Assembly: GCF_000283155.1 (NCBI RefSeq)
Contig: NW_004454193.1
Span: forward strand, 4,975,650 to 5,039,649
Direction: 5' to 3'
Origin: Ceratotherium simum simum
Taxonomy: Eukaryota > Chordata > Mammalia > Perissodactyla > Rhinocerotidae
Length of the DNA stretch: 64,000 nucleotides
The notes beneath the pieces are model-generated. The model was not told the origin of the DNA and did no database searches. It saw nothing but the letters and a program-made list of their open reading frames with translations. This document shows, one piece after another, positions 24,966 through 39,279 of this stretch (positions are counted from its first letter, which is position 1; each line of letters begins with the position of its first letter). The position numbers and the translations under genes were made by a program.

Positions 24966-26270
24966 TTTTTACCTTGCCATATTTTCAGTGAGTGTAGGAA
25001 AGCAAATGCTGAGTTTGTTGAAATACTTTTTTTCTTTTTATTTAAGGCCATATTTAAAGCAAATATGGCATATGTATATGAAATATTTATGTATACTTCT
25101 TTTGGCTTACCTACTTCTTCCTCATCCTTCTGGTATTAGTTTTATTGCGTCTCCCTTGGGGAGGTCTTCCTTACTCATGCCCTGCTTAAGGACTAGGTCA
25201 ATTTTCTTACTTATTCTTTGAAATCCTCAGAAGACCAGGTGATTATTTTTACACTGAACATTCCATAAGCCTTTATTTGTGATTGTATTTTGAAAAGACT
25301 TTGACAACAAAATTAAATTTTTATTGAACCTGACAAAATATGATTCATAGTTTAAAAAGTATTATGTGGGAAATGAAAAACAGATAAAGAATAAGAATTG
25401 TTAGCAGCACAATCTGACGAGGCTGTGGGACGGGAAATACACTTCATTTGCAGGTGAGATACAGTCTCACGTTATGAGTCTTAATCAGTTAATCTTTTTG
25501 TGTAATTACTGTAAGATTCTCAAACCGTATCTCTGTTTGACAAGATAGGCAAGCTCAGATATAGCTTAACCTTTCCCAGCGGGTCAGAGGCTTTGGGTTC
25601 AAGTTTCTGACATCCGACTTCAAACCTTTATGGTTTTGAGTTGGGTGTGTTTTACTTAAGGTCTTGTGTCTGTGTTTCCTTTACTTTCTAGAGCTGTGAG
25701 AATGGGTGTAGCCCTCAGGGAAGGGTCTTCATCTGCTCCTCCTGCCAGCTGGGAGAGCCAAGGCTGTGCACTCTCCCTGGCTTTCTGTGTGCCATTTGTG
25801 ACCAGCTTGATGTATTTGACACCAGTGTGACAGCAAAGCATGTGAGCAGAGCAGTGTGCTGCAGGGCCTGGCTGTGTGCGTTTATCTGTACATCAGGCCA
25901 AAGAGCAGCAGGTAGCCGGATCTGACAAGCAAACATGAGCGCCTTCTGCCTCCGCTCCAGAGTGCATTTTAATGGAGTGTGTGTTTACCGACTGGTTGGC
26001 ATTTGACACAAAGAAATTGTCAGAGCTGTTTTTATCCCTCTTCACTCTTTAGTGTGCTAGTCTGTGATAGTTTTCCAGATAAATACTTTATTGTGCATCA
26101 TAAAAGTATGCACTTCTTAAAACAAAGCCAAAAATCATGTCGTCTCCATGTTTATACTGAATTCCATGTTAAGAATTAATAGGTAATATGTTTGAGTTGA
26201 TAAGGGTAATATGTTGAATAGGCAATATGTTTACATAGTTCAAAAATCAAAACAATATAAATGGAATATT
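24966..26270. other. Intronic sequence, partly GC-rich and non-repetitive
   Basis: No named repeat is visible. A relatively GC-rich segment at about 25680-25960 ('gcagcaggtagccggatctg') stands out from the AT-rich surroundings about 3 kb upstream of exon 2. Overlapping minus-strand ORFs here have no recognisable family. Confidence 0.4.
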
Positions 26271-26859
26271 TTGAATAGTCTTGTCCTGCCCCCGTCCCCT
26301 TCTAGTCATTTCCCACCTCTCCCCCTGACACAACCACTTTGAGTTTGTCACATATCCTTTATGTTCCTGTATACAAATACAAGCAGATGTTCTGTCCATT
26401 GCCTTTTACTTCCGGATATATTCTGGAGAGCTTTTTATTTCCCTAACAGGGAGATTCCTCATTCTTATTTAGTGTTGTGTTATATTTCATTGAGTGGATA
26501 TACCATAGTTTATTTAACTGTCCTCTGTGGAGAGACACTTGGATTGTTTCTAGTCTTTTTGTTTAGTTGAGAGATAATTCACATACCATAAAATTCACCC
26601 TTTTAAAGTGTACAATCAAATGGTTTTTAGTATGTTTCCAAGCTTTTGTTCTACAAATATCCATCCAGTGAGTAAATTTCTGCATTCGTTCTTCTGAACA
26701 TGGTACAGGTATATCTGTAGAAAAAAATCCTTAGAAGTAGGATTTTTGGGGCAAAGGGGACATGCATTTGCATTTTGATAGGTATTGTCAGTTGTCCTCC
26801 ATCCGTGTTGTACTGTTTTGCACTCCTGAGTGTGAGAGGGCTTTTTTCTCCATACTCAT

Positions 26860-26860
<1 letters not shown>
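26270..26860 (-). mobile_element. Old L1 3' fragments, antisense
   Basis: L1M-type 3' sequence is seen: 'ggatataccatagtttattt', 'ataaaattcacccttttaaa' and 'gcattttgataggtattgtc'. More than one piece may be joined here. Confidence 0.6.
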
Positions 26861-28961
<2,101 letters not shown>

Positions 28962-29009
28962 TAGTGATTTGTTCTGATCTGCCTGATTTTACCTGTGGAG
29001 CCACTGTGG

Positions 29010-29420
29010 CCTAGAGAAGTTAAACAGGAGATGAAATGGTCTGATGTGGCCATCCAGTGACTCCTCATCACCCACAGAACAGATAAAGTCCTCGCAATCT
29101 GCTTTCTGCTGTGAACTTAGTGCGTTAGCATAGTGGACTGATTTTTCTTCCCCACACATTCCATGCTCTTTCCTTCTTCCTTGCCTCTGCTCATTCTGTT
29201 TCTCCTGCACAGAATATCCTTTGCCCCTTATCCTGTTGCCAGACGGCTAATTCCTCAAGACTTCACTTAAACATTGCCTCCTTTGTGAGAGTTTCCTCAG
29301 CTTACCTACCAGTAGAGTTGACTGCACTCTGCTCTGTGCTACTTGTTCCTTATAAATCCCGCTATTGTACCTATCACGTTGTATTTTACTTATGGGATTC
29401 TGTGTCTTTCTGCCTGAATT
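29010..29420 (+). repeat. L2 LINE fragment, sense
   Basis: It follows L2 3' sequence: 'ccatccagtgactcctcatc', 'attccatgctctttccttct' and 'caagacttcacttaaacatt'. Confidence 0.7.
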
Positions 29421-29990
29421 AGTCAGTGCTCTTTCAATTACAAGTGACAAAAACCCCAACAAACACATTGTGGCAAAAAAGGGAATATATTAACTTACTT
29501 AGCTTAGATGTCTAGGAGTACATGGCTGAATCCAGCTTCTCAAAGATGTCATTTGATCACAGCTTTTCTCTGTTTCTTGCCTTGGCTTTCCTCTGTGTGA
29601 CTTCGTGCTGGATAGGCTCCCTCCCACCTGATAGCACAGGAGGACTCTGACAGCCCAAGAAGTATGTGGTCTTACGCACATGGGATCTTAGAGGAAGGTA
29701 GTGTTTTTTCCTGGTTCTCCCTGATTCCTCCATGAGCGATTTTGTTGGCCTGGTTAGAGTCATGTGCCCGTCCCTGAACCAGTCATTGTGTTCAGGGGTG
29801 TAAGATGCTCCTGTGTGCCTGGCCTAGTTCATGAACCCGCTCTTGGAGTAGAGTTGGGGTGTGACCACTCCCACTCAGACTGCATGGACTGTGAGTCAGA
29901 GATAGATGGTTTTCCCAAAGGAAAATTAGATCCTGTTCCCAAAGAAAGAGAGGAAGGCACGCGGGGTAAGCAAAAATAGTACATTTTCAC
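29420..29990 (+). repeat. Interspersed repeat, class unresolved
   Basis: 'caattacaagtgacaaaaac', 'gagtcatgtgcccgtccctg' and 'gactgcatggactgtgagtc' match a common mammalian repeat that I remember but cannot assign to a class. Small ORFs inside are not genes. Confidence 0.5.
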
Positions 29991-30149
29991 CTATTCTTTC
30001 CCACTAGAAATAAGCCCTTGGGGTATGAGAACTGGACCACCTCACCTTTGTTTCTCCAGTGCCTAGCATGTGCTTGTATGTAGCTGATTCTCGGTAATCA
30101 TGGAAGGAAGAGAGGAAAGAAGGAGTTTACCTGTCTAGAATCCAGGTCT

Positions 30150-30745
30150 CTGACTTCCAGTTCACTGTCAGTTCCCTTCTCATTAGATCTTTACTATCTT
30201 TCACCTGATCAGTCCTTTTATAGGTTGCTCTAGTTTTCCTCTTTGCGCCTCATTCTTAATCCATAAAGCTGCAGTGTGTTTTCTAACCAAGACGTAAATC
30301 TGAGCCTGTCACCCCCTGCTTCAGATCTTACATGGCTCTTCATTGCCTGGCTCCTGCACTTCCAGCCTCATCTCCCCCACTCTTTCGCCTTGTTACGCAC
30401 AGTGGATTTTTGCGGTACCTCAGACTAGTTTCAGATTTGGGCCCTTCTTGCTGCACCCTCTGCTGGCGTGCCTCCTTCTCCCTTCCTTGGCGAACGTCTC
30501 TGTTACCCGTTAGTCACAGCTCACGTGTCGTCGGCTGTAGGACGCTTCCCTGACACCCCTTCAGCCCGGAGAGTTGTCTCTGTTCCCCCTTGTCTGCACC
30601 TGTAGTACTTGATTATCTTTATGTGTATTCTGTGTCCCTTTATTATCTCAGTTTATTGTAGTGATTTTTTTATACGCTCGTCTCCCTCATCCTCTGTACT
30701 TTGTACAGTGCCTGGCACCTCGTAGGTGTTGAAGTAGCTTCCTTG
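30150..30745 (+). repeat. L2 LINE fragment, sense
   Basis: Includes 'ttacatggctcttcattgcc', 'gtgcctccttctcccttcct' and the 3' end phrase 'gtacagtgcctggcacctcg'. Confidence 0.8.
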
Positions 30746-30779
30746 ATTGGATGAGTAAGCTAACACATGCATTAGGTTA

Positions 30780-31010
30780 TTTAAAAAAGCAAATTATATA
30801 ATATTGTTTAGTATGGTTAGAATTTTGTTTTTACATACGTATGCTCCTCCCCAGGGAGGTGGCATCTGGAAAGATTTGCAGGATGCATACAGAAACGTTA
30901 TATCCCAGAGTTGGTAGGGTTTTCTCCTTTGAGCTTTTCTAGTTTTCCAAATTATCTTGCATGAACATGTATTCTTTTGTAATCAGAAAAAAAATAATTT
31001 TAAAAAGTAC
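30780..31010 (+). mobile_element. Old L1 3' end, sense
   Basis: 'catctggaaagatttgcagg' and 'catgaacatgtattcttttg', followed by an A-rich end, match the 3' end of old L1M-type elements. Confidence 0.55.
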
Positions 31011-31554
31011 CCTTAAAACAGGTAAACCCACAAAATGCAATCAGTTCTTAAATCCTTACTAATATTGTCGTAGATATAAGCCTTCTGGTACATGATTACA
31101 CACATTGTATAAAGCAACTGCTGAGCCATTTCAGCTTTTGTGTGGTGAGAGTAGTACATGAAGAATTAAACACAAAGGTTATCAGCCCACTGCGCTCCCA
31201 GCCAGCCGTACACTGGGGGATGAAAGGAAACTCAAGGGCAAACAGAACAACTATCAAACCTTTTCTTTTATCTTCCAAGACCCACAACAAACCTGATACC
31301 AGTATCTAATCACTTTAAGTGCACCTTAATAATAAGTCTGAGTGCTTCAACAAAACCTTAGTAAAGTCAGTCTGTTCTCTTCAAAGATGAAGTGAAAATG
31401 CTTTTTAATGACATGAATAAATAGAAAGTTCAGATCTGACATTGAGTCCCTTAGACAGGCCCTAGCCTCAGGAACGCCAGTCCAGCTGCCAGTCATAAAA
31501 ACAAGACTTTCTGCAGCTTCCATATTGGGTCTGTTCATTGATGTTGTGTCAGGG

Positions 31555-31800
31555 ACTTGCCGTGTGCCGGGGCCTGTGCGCCATGTTTTATGAATGCTTT
31601 CACATTTAATCCTCACAGCAGCCTCATTCGTTCATTCCGCAAATATATATTCAGCAACTACTCTTCTTCAGCCTGGAGGTGGACATTATCATTCCTGCTT
31701 TAGCAGTCGGGAGAGACTAGGTTAGGTACGTTTCTGAGTGGTGGAGCTGGAGTTCAGGCCCATATTTATCTGACTGAAGGCCATGCTCTTTCTCTTGTAC
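31555..31800 (-). repeat. MIR-like SINE, antisense
   Basis: 'cacatttaatcctcacagca' and 'ggtggagctggagttcaggc' follow the reversed MIR core. The middle is diverged. Confidence 0.6.
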
Positions 31801-32059
31801 TGTATGCCTGCCAGTGTGCCAGGCTCAAATTCAAAACACCTTCAGGGACGTTTTTTGGTTTCTTCTGATAAGACCGTAGAGAACACAAATAGAAGGAAAC
31901 AACAACAACAAACTCAAAGCAGAAAAGCCAAGAGAACCTCTCTTGGTTCACCACTGAGCACAAGGAAATGAGGAATTACATAGAAAACAAACTCTGGCTT
32001 CCAGATACATGAATGCCACCCCTCTTACCCAGAGAAATTGCCACTCTCCTCGGTGTTCC

Positions 32060-32330
32060 CCCCTGCTTTCAGTTATTCTGCGCTTTCCATGTGCCAGGTT
32101 GTTCTGGCACGTTCTCAGTGCTTTACATGTATTACCTCAATTAAATCTTACACAACTCTGTGGGGCATGTTTTTTTAAAACCCCATTTTAGAGATGAGGA
32201 AACTGTGGCACAGAGAGGTTTAAAACTTTGTTCAAGATTTATAGCAAGACCAGGATTTGAGCCAAGGCTGTCTGGCTCCTGGGTCTGACCTTTAAGTGCC
32301 ATCCTACTGTATCTCTTGGTGCTTCTGGCA
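32060..32330 (-). repeat. MIR SINE, antisense
   Basis: It shows 'tctcagtgctttacatgtat', then 'agagatgaggaaactgtggc' and 'aggatttgagccaaggctgt', the full reversed MIR pattern. Confidence 0.85.
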
Positions 32331-32489
32331 TTGCTGTACTTTTATCCCAGTGACCCCAGACCTCTGTCTCCATCCCTGCTCTGCCTTGTGACCTCCAGTG
32401 CTCCAATTCCAACTGCCTACTGGGTGGTTCTGCCTGGGTGGGCTCTACCTGTACCTAGTCTTGCAGGTACATCCAACTCAACATGATCC

Positions 32490-32985
32490 ATATGAATTCA
32501 TTACTTAATTAAATGTATTTAGCTCACCCACTCTGTGTCAGGTAATGTTTTTGGCATTAGAAATGAAGTTGTAAAAACTAACAACAGATTCCTGCCTTCT
32601 TTGAGCTTATTTCTTATGGGGTGGGGTGGAGGGAAAAGGAGTAGAAATTAAAACAAAAAAACCACACAATAAACTTCAGAAGGGAAAACTGGTATGGAGA
32701 TAAATAAAGCAAATAAGGGGGATAGGGAATACCACTCTTAAGTGGCGGATTGCAAACGGTGATTACAGAAGCCCTTCTTAGGGTGACGTTTGAACAAAGA
32801 CCTTATGGATGTGTAGGAGCAAGCCATGTAGATACTCGTGGGAAGAATGTTCTGGATGTAGGGCACAGCAAAGCCTCTAAGATATGTTTGAGGAAAAGCA
32901 CTTGAGCCTAACATATCTGGAGTGATGTGGGAGAGTTGGGGAGAGCAGAAGGAGATGAGATGAGAGAGCAATAACCCGATCATAC
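32490..32985 (-). repeat. L2 LINE fragment, antisense
   Basis: The + strand reads like a reversed L2: 'cagattcctgccttctttga', 'gtttgaacaaagaccttatg' and 'gaatgttctggatgtagggc'. Confidence 0.7.
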
Positions 32986-33059
32986 AGGCACTTGCCGTCT
33001 GTGAGAACGTTCACTGTGACTCTGGGTGAGAGAAGACGACGTGAGAGGGTTTGGAGCAC

Positions 33060-34075
33060 GGGTCTCACAGTTTACAACTTACATTTTGGTGAGGATCCAT
33101 TTTGCAAGGATCCTGCTGTTCATCCTTCCATGCTTTTGTGCCTGTTTTTCCCTGGGTCTGGAGTATCTTCATCCCCTTTTCTGTCTGGCGAGCATCTACT
33201 CACCCTTAAAGACGTTGCTAAAATACTACCTCTTCTGTGAAGATACCAGGAAATCTCATTTGTTTTACTTTCAGAATGTGTTAAAAATCTGACCACTTCT
33301 CCCTACCTCTGCCACGTACACTGTGCCCGAAGCTGCCCTCATCTCTTTCTCAAGTGGTTGTAATAGCCTCCTAACTTCTCTTGCCCCCACCTCCAGGCTG
33401 TTTTCACACAGCATCTGTTGTAGTGCTCTTTGTAAAACATGAATCAGCTCGTACACCTTCTTGCTCAGGGCGCTTTGATAGCTTCCCATCTTGTTCAGGT
33501 AAAAGCCTAGGCCCTTACGTTCACCTACGAAGCACGAAGCACGACAAGATGTGGTTCCTGACTGCTTCTCTCACCTCATTTCCTGCTTTTCCCCGCCACC
33601 TCCTCTTCCCACGCCGGCCTTCTTGCTCTTCCTAGAATAAACCGAGCACATTCCTCCCCCAGGGCCTTTGCACTCAGTGTTCCCTCAGCCTGGAACTCTC
33701 TTTCCCTCCAGGTATCTGCAGGGCTGGTGTCCTGGTTTCTTGCATTCCTCTGCTCAGATGGCACCTTATCAGAGAGGCCTTCTCTGACCATCCTGGGTAA
33801 AGAGCAGCGTTCACCACTCCTATCCTGCTTACTTGGATTGATTTTTCTCCATAGCACTTAGCACAATCTAAAATACTATATATTTTACTAAATAAGTAAA
33901 CAATAAACAAGTAAAATACTGTATATATTATGCGCTATATATACACTATATATTATATACTATATATAAAAATATGAGCTCCCAGAGAGCATATAAAGTT
34001 TTGCTCTCTCTGTGTTCCCAGCACCTAGTGCTTTGCAAATAGTATGTGCTGGATAAATATGTATTCAATAAATGA
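33060..34075 (+). repeat. Two L2 LINE fragments, sense
   Basis: The first (to about 33290) has 'gtctggagtatcttcatccc'. The second (33290-34075) follows the L2 RT and 3' region: 'ctgaccacttctccctacct', 'cagggcctttgcactcagtg', 'cagcctggaactctctttcc' and 'tgtgttcccagcacctagtg'. ORFs in this stretch are LINE relics. Confidence 0.85.
33900..33972. repeat. AT-rich low-complexity tract inside L2
   Basis: TATATA-type units with many short palindromes (such as TATATATACACTATATATTA) form an AT-rich insertion within the L2 3' end. Confidence 0.8.
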
Positions 34076-34084
34076 GAATTTTCC

Positions 34085-34300
34085 AGATTGCCTTCCTGAT
34101 TATTTATTCCCTGCTCCTATAGTAGTATATTCATACTTTTATTATGATAAATCGTTCTCTATTGTTTTATATTTCTGTCTATACTGTTAAACTATGAGAT
34201 GCTATAAAACGGGACCTAGCTTGTTTTTATCATTGTATTTATGGCACTTTATACAGTGTATGGTGTGGATATTCAATAAATTTTAAATGAAAAAACCTGA
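34085..34300 (+). repeat. L2-like 3' end, diverged
   Basis: 'taaactatgagatgctataa' and 'tattcaataaattttaaatg' resemble an old L2 3' terminus. Confidence 0.45.
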
Positions 34301-35620
34301 ACTTTGAATGAATGAGTGAACAGACATCTTTGGGTCACTTTGTAGCAAACCACATGTTATCACAAGACTGCTGTGATAGCTGTAGCAAGGTCTAGGCAGT
34401 GATTTAGAAGAGCGCCTGCTTTGGGAGACAGCTCAGCATCATGCAGCTGGAAGCTGGGCCAAATAAGTGTCCAGCCCTTTGGTCTTGGGACATAAGCATT
34501 TTACAATGAAAATTATATAGAAAATATTATGACTGATATAGTGCAAATTTCTATAGAGTGCAAAATATAAAATGTTACCAGCAAAATCTATTAACAGCCA
34601 GATGAGAAATATACTCCCACTAATCAGAGTATCCTAACACTGTTAAATGAAGGGCATTTCCCAAGTCACCTGAAGATTTTAGATTTTATTTCCCTCTACC
34701 AAAGGTTGAGTTCCGTTGGGCTTCGTTGAGGTGAAGCTTCTGTAAACTGCTCTTATTCATTTAACACCGTGTCTGACTTCTCTGTATGAGGAAATTCTTT
34801 CAGAAGCATCCCTAGATATGAGAAGAAGAGGCAGAATGTTTATACAATGGTTTAAAATAGGTAGAAAATAAAGCCTATTCTCCAGAGAACCTAGTATTCC
34901 ACATCTTTCAGCCATTGATAAGGGCCTGGCATGTTGGCAGTTTATATCTAAAATACCTTTCCAAATGCTTCTTAAACTATATAATCGGCATTTATGTCAT
35001 AGAATCTCTTGTAGATCTCAAGAAATATATTATGTGACCAGACAACTATTAATATAATTGCATGACTGTATACTCCCTGGAAAAACTTGAATGAGATTAA
35101 ATGAAAAAAATTCTAACATAGTTGAAAATCTGCCAACAGCTGTTCCAAATTATTGTGTGATATCTGATGTTCTGCATGTACCTGTCCAAAATGGAAAGTG
35201 CACTTATTTGTTTGACAGGATGAATTAATATTAAATTATTTAATGTTCAGTTCTTTTCCAGAGTAGCTGCTTGTTCTCTTTAAAGAGAAATTCAACAACT
35301 ACTACATGGCACTTTTGTGTGTCAGGCACTAATCTAATTTATAAATAATAAGAGAGGGCATGTAGGTTTGGGGACTTTCTCTCTTGCATTTTTTTGAGAT
35401 AGTGACAAAACTAGCCAATTATTATTATTTGTGTTCATTTGTGTATTCATTTGTTTTCATTCAACAACAGTCCAAGTCAAATTTAAATAGTATCAGAAGT
35501 TATAATGAAAATTGTTGAAAATTCCGGGTCATCAAAAAGAATCTCCTGGCAAATATAAAAAATGTCATGAAATAAATTTGAATTCAACATCATTTCTTTG
35601 AATTTTCTGATTTAAAAGTA
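34300..35620. other. Intronic sequence without recognised gene
   Basis: AT-rich and mostly unassigned. A short MIR/L2-like piece may lie near 35290-35345 ('gtgtgtcaggcactaatcta'). No exon signals were found. Confidence 0.45.
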
Positions 35621-36540
35621 TTTTACATTTATTTTGGAAAATTTGAAAAATATGCAGATGTCTAAAGAAGAAAATTAAAATTACACTCAAGTTCACTACC
35701 CAGAGATAACCACCATGAACTTTTGGCCATATTTTTCTCTAAATCTTTTTTTCTGTAAGTATTTACATATATACTTTTTTTTTTCTTTTTATAAAACTCG
35801 GATCCTCTTGTCTAAATATCTTGTTACTAATTTCTTGTATAACAGTAGTTTGTTACTTATGTTTTTTCATAAAACAGTATAAAAATTCTTCTAAAATGTG
35901 TTACCTTAGGATTCCATCACATGAATATACCATTTTCCTCTCTAATCCACCATTGGGTATTTTGGTGGTTTTCAGTTTTCTATTATTATAAATAATGATA
36001 TAATGACTATCCTTATAATCTTGGTATATTTCTCTAATTATTTCCCTATGATAAATTCTTAGAAGTAGACTAACTAGCTGAAAAGATATGAACATGTTTA
36101 AATTCGGATAGATTTTGTCCAATTGGCCTTAAGTAAGGTTGTAATAATTTGCATTCCTAATTGCAGGCCATCAGAATACTTGATTTTGCCCTCACCAAAA
36201 TGTATATTACTATGATAAAATTTTATTTTTTGCAAATTTGATAGGGAAAACTAAATTAAATATAATTTAATACCACTTGCGTTAATTTGTATTTTTCTGA
36301 CTTTGGTGCAGTTATATTTTTTTCTATATTTAAGAGCCTTCGCTATTAATTTATGTGTCAATTTTTCTATTTATGTATATGTATAGTTTTGTATGTATGT
36401 ATACATATATTTAAATTTGGAAAGATTCTTTATTAAGAATATTAAGCTCATTTCTGCCATATAGATTGCAAATTTTTTTTGCCTTTTCATCTTATAATTC
36501 TTTTTATGCAAAAGTTTAAAATTTTATATATTCAGATGTA
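35620..36540 (-). mobile_element. Old L1 3' region, antisense
   Basis: 'cagagataaccaccatgaac', 'ttcttagaagtagactaact' and 'tttgcattcctaattgcag'-like sequence match old L1 3' ends. It is later interrupted by the ERE at 36557. Confidence 0.6.
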
Positions 36541-36556
36541 TCAATCTTCATTTTTG

Positions 36557-36750
36557 TGTATGTGTGTGTGTGTGTGAGGAAGATTGGCCCTGATCCAGCA
36601 TCTGTGCCCATCTTCCTCTATTTTGTACGTGGGATGCTGCCATAGCATGGCTTGATGAGCAGTGTGTAGATCAGCGCCCGGGATCCAAACCCGCAAACCC
36701 TTCTGAAGCGGAGTGCATGAACTTAACCACTATGCCACCAGGCTAGCCCC
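36557..36750 (-). repeat. ERE SINE, antisense, shortened
   Basis: GAGGAAGATTGGCCC leads directly into the second box and a head ending in CAGGCTAGCCCC. Flanks TCAATCTTCATTTTT (36541-36555) and TCAATCTTCCTTTTT (36751-36765) are a 15-bp duplication with one change. The (TG)n tract just inside the left edge is a modified tail. Confidence 0.9.
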
Positions 36751-36765
36751 TCAATCTTCCTTTTT

Positions 36766-36990
36766 AGAACACTTTATTGATGAACCATGTGTATGTATAA
36801 TTTACATACTATAAAATTCACCTTTTTAAATTGTGTAATTCAGTAATTTTTGGTAAATTTGCAGAGTTGTGCAACCATCCCCATAGTAGTCTTAGAACAC
36901 TTCCAGGACCCCAAAAAGATGCCTCATGCCTCTTTACAGTCAGTCTTCTTTCCCACTCCCAGCCCAGACATTCACTAATCTGCTTTCTAT
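36766..36990 (-). mobile_element. Old L1 3' end, antisense
   Basis: 'ataaaattcacctttttaaa' and 'cagagttgtgcaaccatccc' are typical of reversed L1 3' UTRs. Confidence 0.65.
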
Positions 36991-37019
36991 CAGTCTTTGA
37001 GCCTTTATTCTTTTATTCT

Positions 37020-37410
37020 TATAAGAAGTCTTGAGCACTTATATTTGAGCCAAGTGCCAGAGATATAATGGAGAATAAAATCGCTACCATCTCCTTCTTC
37101 TAAGAGATTGCAGTCTTGTAGGAGAGATTATTAAACAAATAAAAGTTCAAATAAAAATATAGTTAGAGATTGATAAGTGCTATGAAAGATAAGTAACGTG
37201 TGTGACGAATAACAATGGAGGACACCTATTTGAGAGTGGAATTCAGGGTAAGTTTCTTTGAGAAAGTGACCTGGAGGAAGAGCAGGGCCTGCCAGGTAGA
37301 GGTTGGGGGAAAGAGCCTGCCTTGAAAGGGAAGTGCTGAGGTGCTGGGCCTGAGGCCTGTAGGAGAAAAGCAAATGTGGTCGGAGGGCAGCGGGACATGA
37401 GATAGCAGTG
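37020..37410 (-). repeat. L2 LINE fragment, antisense
   Basis: Reversed L2 phrases occur: 'gattgataagtgctatgaaa', 'agaaagtgacctggaggaag' and 'gcctgaggcctgtaggagaa'. Confidence 0.65.
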
Positions 37411-37528
37411 AAAAAAAGATTTTTTGAATACTTGCGCATGTCATTATTATTGTTTCATTTTTAGAATGCTGTTTTTAATGTCAGGGTGTTTACATGTGAT
37501 ACTCATATGGTTATGTGAATTTCCCAGG

Positions 37529-37584
37529 TCCTTAGAGTTCTGTTTTCCCTGTGTTAATATATCTTCTATAGTCTCCAGTCCCAG
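37529..37584. repeat. 56-bp perfect duplication, copy 1
   Basis: The 56 bases beginning TCCTTAGAGTTCTGTTTTCC and ending GTCTCCAGTCCCAG are identical to 38622-38677, same orientation. The flanks differ immediately outside. It matches no repeat family that I recognise. Confidence 0.95.
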
Positions 37585-38089
37585 TATACGTGGGATAGTA
37601 GCAGCAAGAGTGGTATGTGTATGTATATGTGCGTGTGTGTTTTTTCCAGTCTTCTGCTAGTTACATGTGCTTCAAGTATACTGAGGCCTCAGGGACTCGC
37701 TCAGAGTAGTGATGACATTAGAGTTTGCTCACGGCTCCAGAACGCTCTGTCTCTTGCTCACTAGATTACATTGCTCTCTTCATGAGCTGTGTAAACAGAA
37801 AGTATGATATTTCTGTTTCTGTTTTCCAGTTGGGATAAATGAGGTATAGAAACTATAAATCCTAAATAGATCTTGACAGTCTCAATGACGGTCCATGTGT
37901 TGTGTCACATAACTCTGCTCTTTGTCACTTTAAATTTATGATCACACACCTCAGACAGGCGCTCTGAGAAGCAGGGCAAGCCTACTGTGCTTTCCCAGTA
38001 GAGTCATTTTCCCACGTTCAGACTTGACTAATTCATTTTCCTTCTGCATACTTCCTCAGACTTCCTGCATACCTTCTATTTCCTGCGTT

Positions 38090-38480
38090 CTAGATCAGCC
38101 AGCATAGGCTAGATAACGCTGTAGTAACAAACAACCCTCAAATCTCGGTAGCTTCACCCAACAATATTTCTTGTTCATTTTATGTATCATTTGTGGTTTG
38201 GCAGAGAGTCACTACCCATTAAAGTAGTAACTCAGGGATCTGAGAAGCCACCAGCTGGCTACTATGCCAGAGAGAAAAAGAGTGTTCTGGAAGGTCTGGC
38301 ACTGGCATTGAAATGCTCCAGGCTGGAAGTGACAGCCATCATCTTTCTTTGGACAGAAATAGTCACCTGTTTTGTCCAACATGAGGGGGCCAGGAAGTGT
38401 AATTGTACAGTGGGCCCAAAAAGCTGGGTGATGGAGGAAGAATCCAGAACTATTTGGCAAACGGCCGTAATGACCACCAC
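38090..38480 (+). repeat. Interspersed repeat, class unresolved
   Basis: 'gtagtaacaaacaaccctca' and 'gaagccaccagctggctact' resemble a common old mammalian repeat. I cannot tell whether it is LTR or DNA class. The 102-residue open frame in it is incidental. Confidence 0.5.
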
Positions 38481-38621
38481 ACATTCTTAGATAGTGATTC
38501 GTTTTACATTTTCACTGAGAAAAATTGGAGTGCTCCCCTTATCCTCCCGAATTTCCCCCTGTAACTTAGTCATCCGTCTATTATCAAATTTACAATCCTA
38601 TCTGAATTTACATATTCTTTC

Positions 38622-38677
38622 TCCTTAGAGTTCTGTTTTCCCTGTGTTAATATATCTTCTATAGTCTCCAGTCCCAG
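38622..38677. repeat. 56-bp perfect duplication, copy 2
   Basis: An exact second copy of 37529-37584, starting 1,093 bases downstream. It ends at GTCCCAG followed by CATATTCC, whereas copy 1 is followed by TATACGTG. Confidence 0.95.
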
Positions 38678-38974
38678 CATATTCCAATATAGGAAGTATC
38701 TTTTCTCCTATCCTAATGTTTTTGATCTTATACTCCTGTCAGTAACAAATTTTGAGCGTATACAGTGGTGTCCTACTAAGTGTTTAACAATTGGCTCTCT
38801 GAGGAAAAAACTAGCCTTGATTTTTAGTGTTTCCTGATTGCTGTGGTGTAAATACTCCACCATGGCTAATTTTAAGCTACCAGTGTGGCATTACTGAATG
38901 TGCATTGGGAAGAGACGTACACAATAGGCTTTCTCGAGGTGATGCAAAGTGACTCTGACACATCACTGGTAGTT

Positions 38975-39043
38975 ATAAAATAGACACAAGTACTACTTGT
39001 GTACTTGTGTGTACAAACTACTTGTGTACTTGTGTCTGTTTAT
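38975..39043. repeat. Inverted repeat enclosing a 25-bp-period direct repeat
   Basis: Arms ATAAAATAGACACAAGTAC (38975-38993) and GTACTTGTGTCTGTTTAT (39026-39043) are near-perfect reverse complements. Between and overlapping them, ACTACTTGTGTACTTGTGT occurs at 38992-39010 and 39017-39035. Confidence 0.85.
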
Positions 39044-39279
39044 AATAGTACTCATATTAAACGTATGTCCCCTCCCCCCGACCCCAACTCTAGTGGGTTG
39101 CCATAGAAATCCCATGGGGTGTCTATAGCTCACTTGCTCTAGACGCTCAAGGACTTGGCTCCTGTGGTTAATCACCCTCTCTTCTGCAACGTCGACCTCT
39201 TCCTCCTGTATCACTCCCATGAGAGACTGACAAACTCTAGTGTACTCTTCTATCTTCCATTATTAAGATTGGCCCTTGA

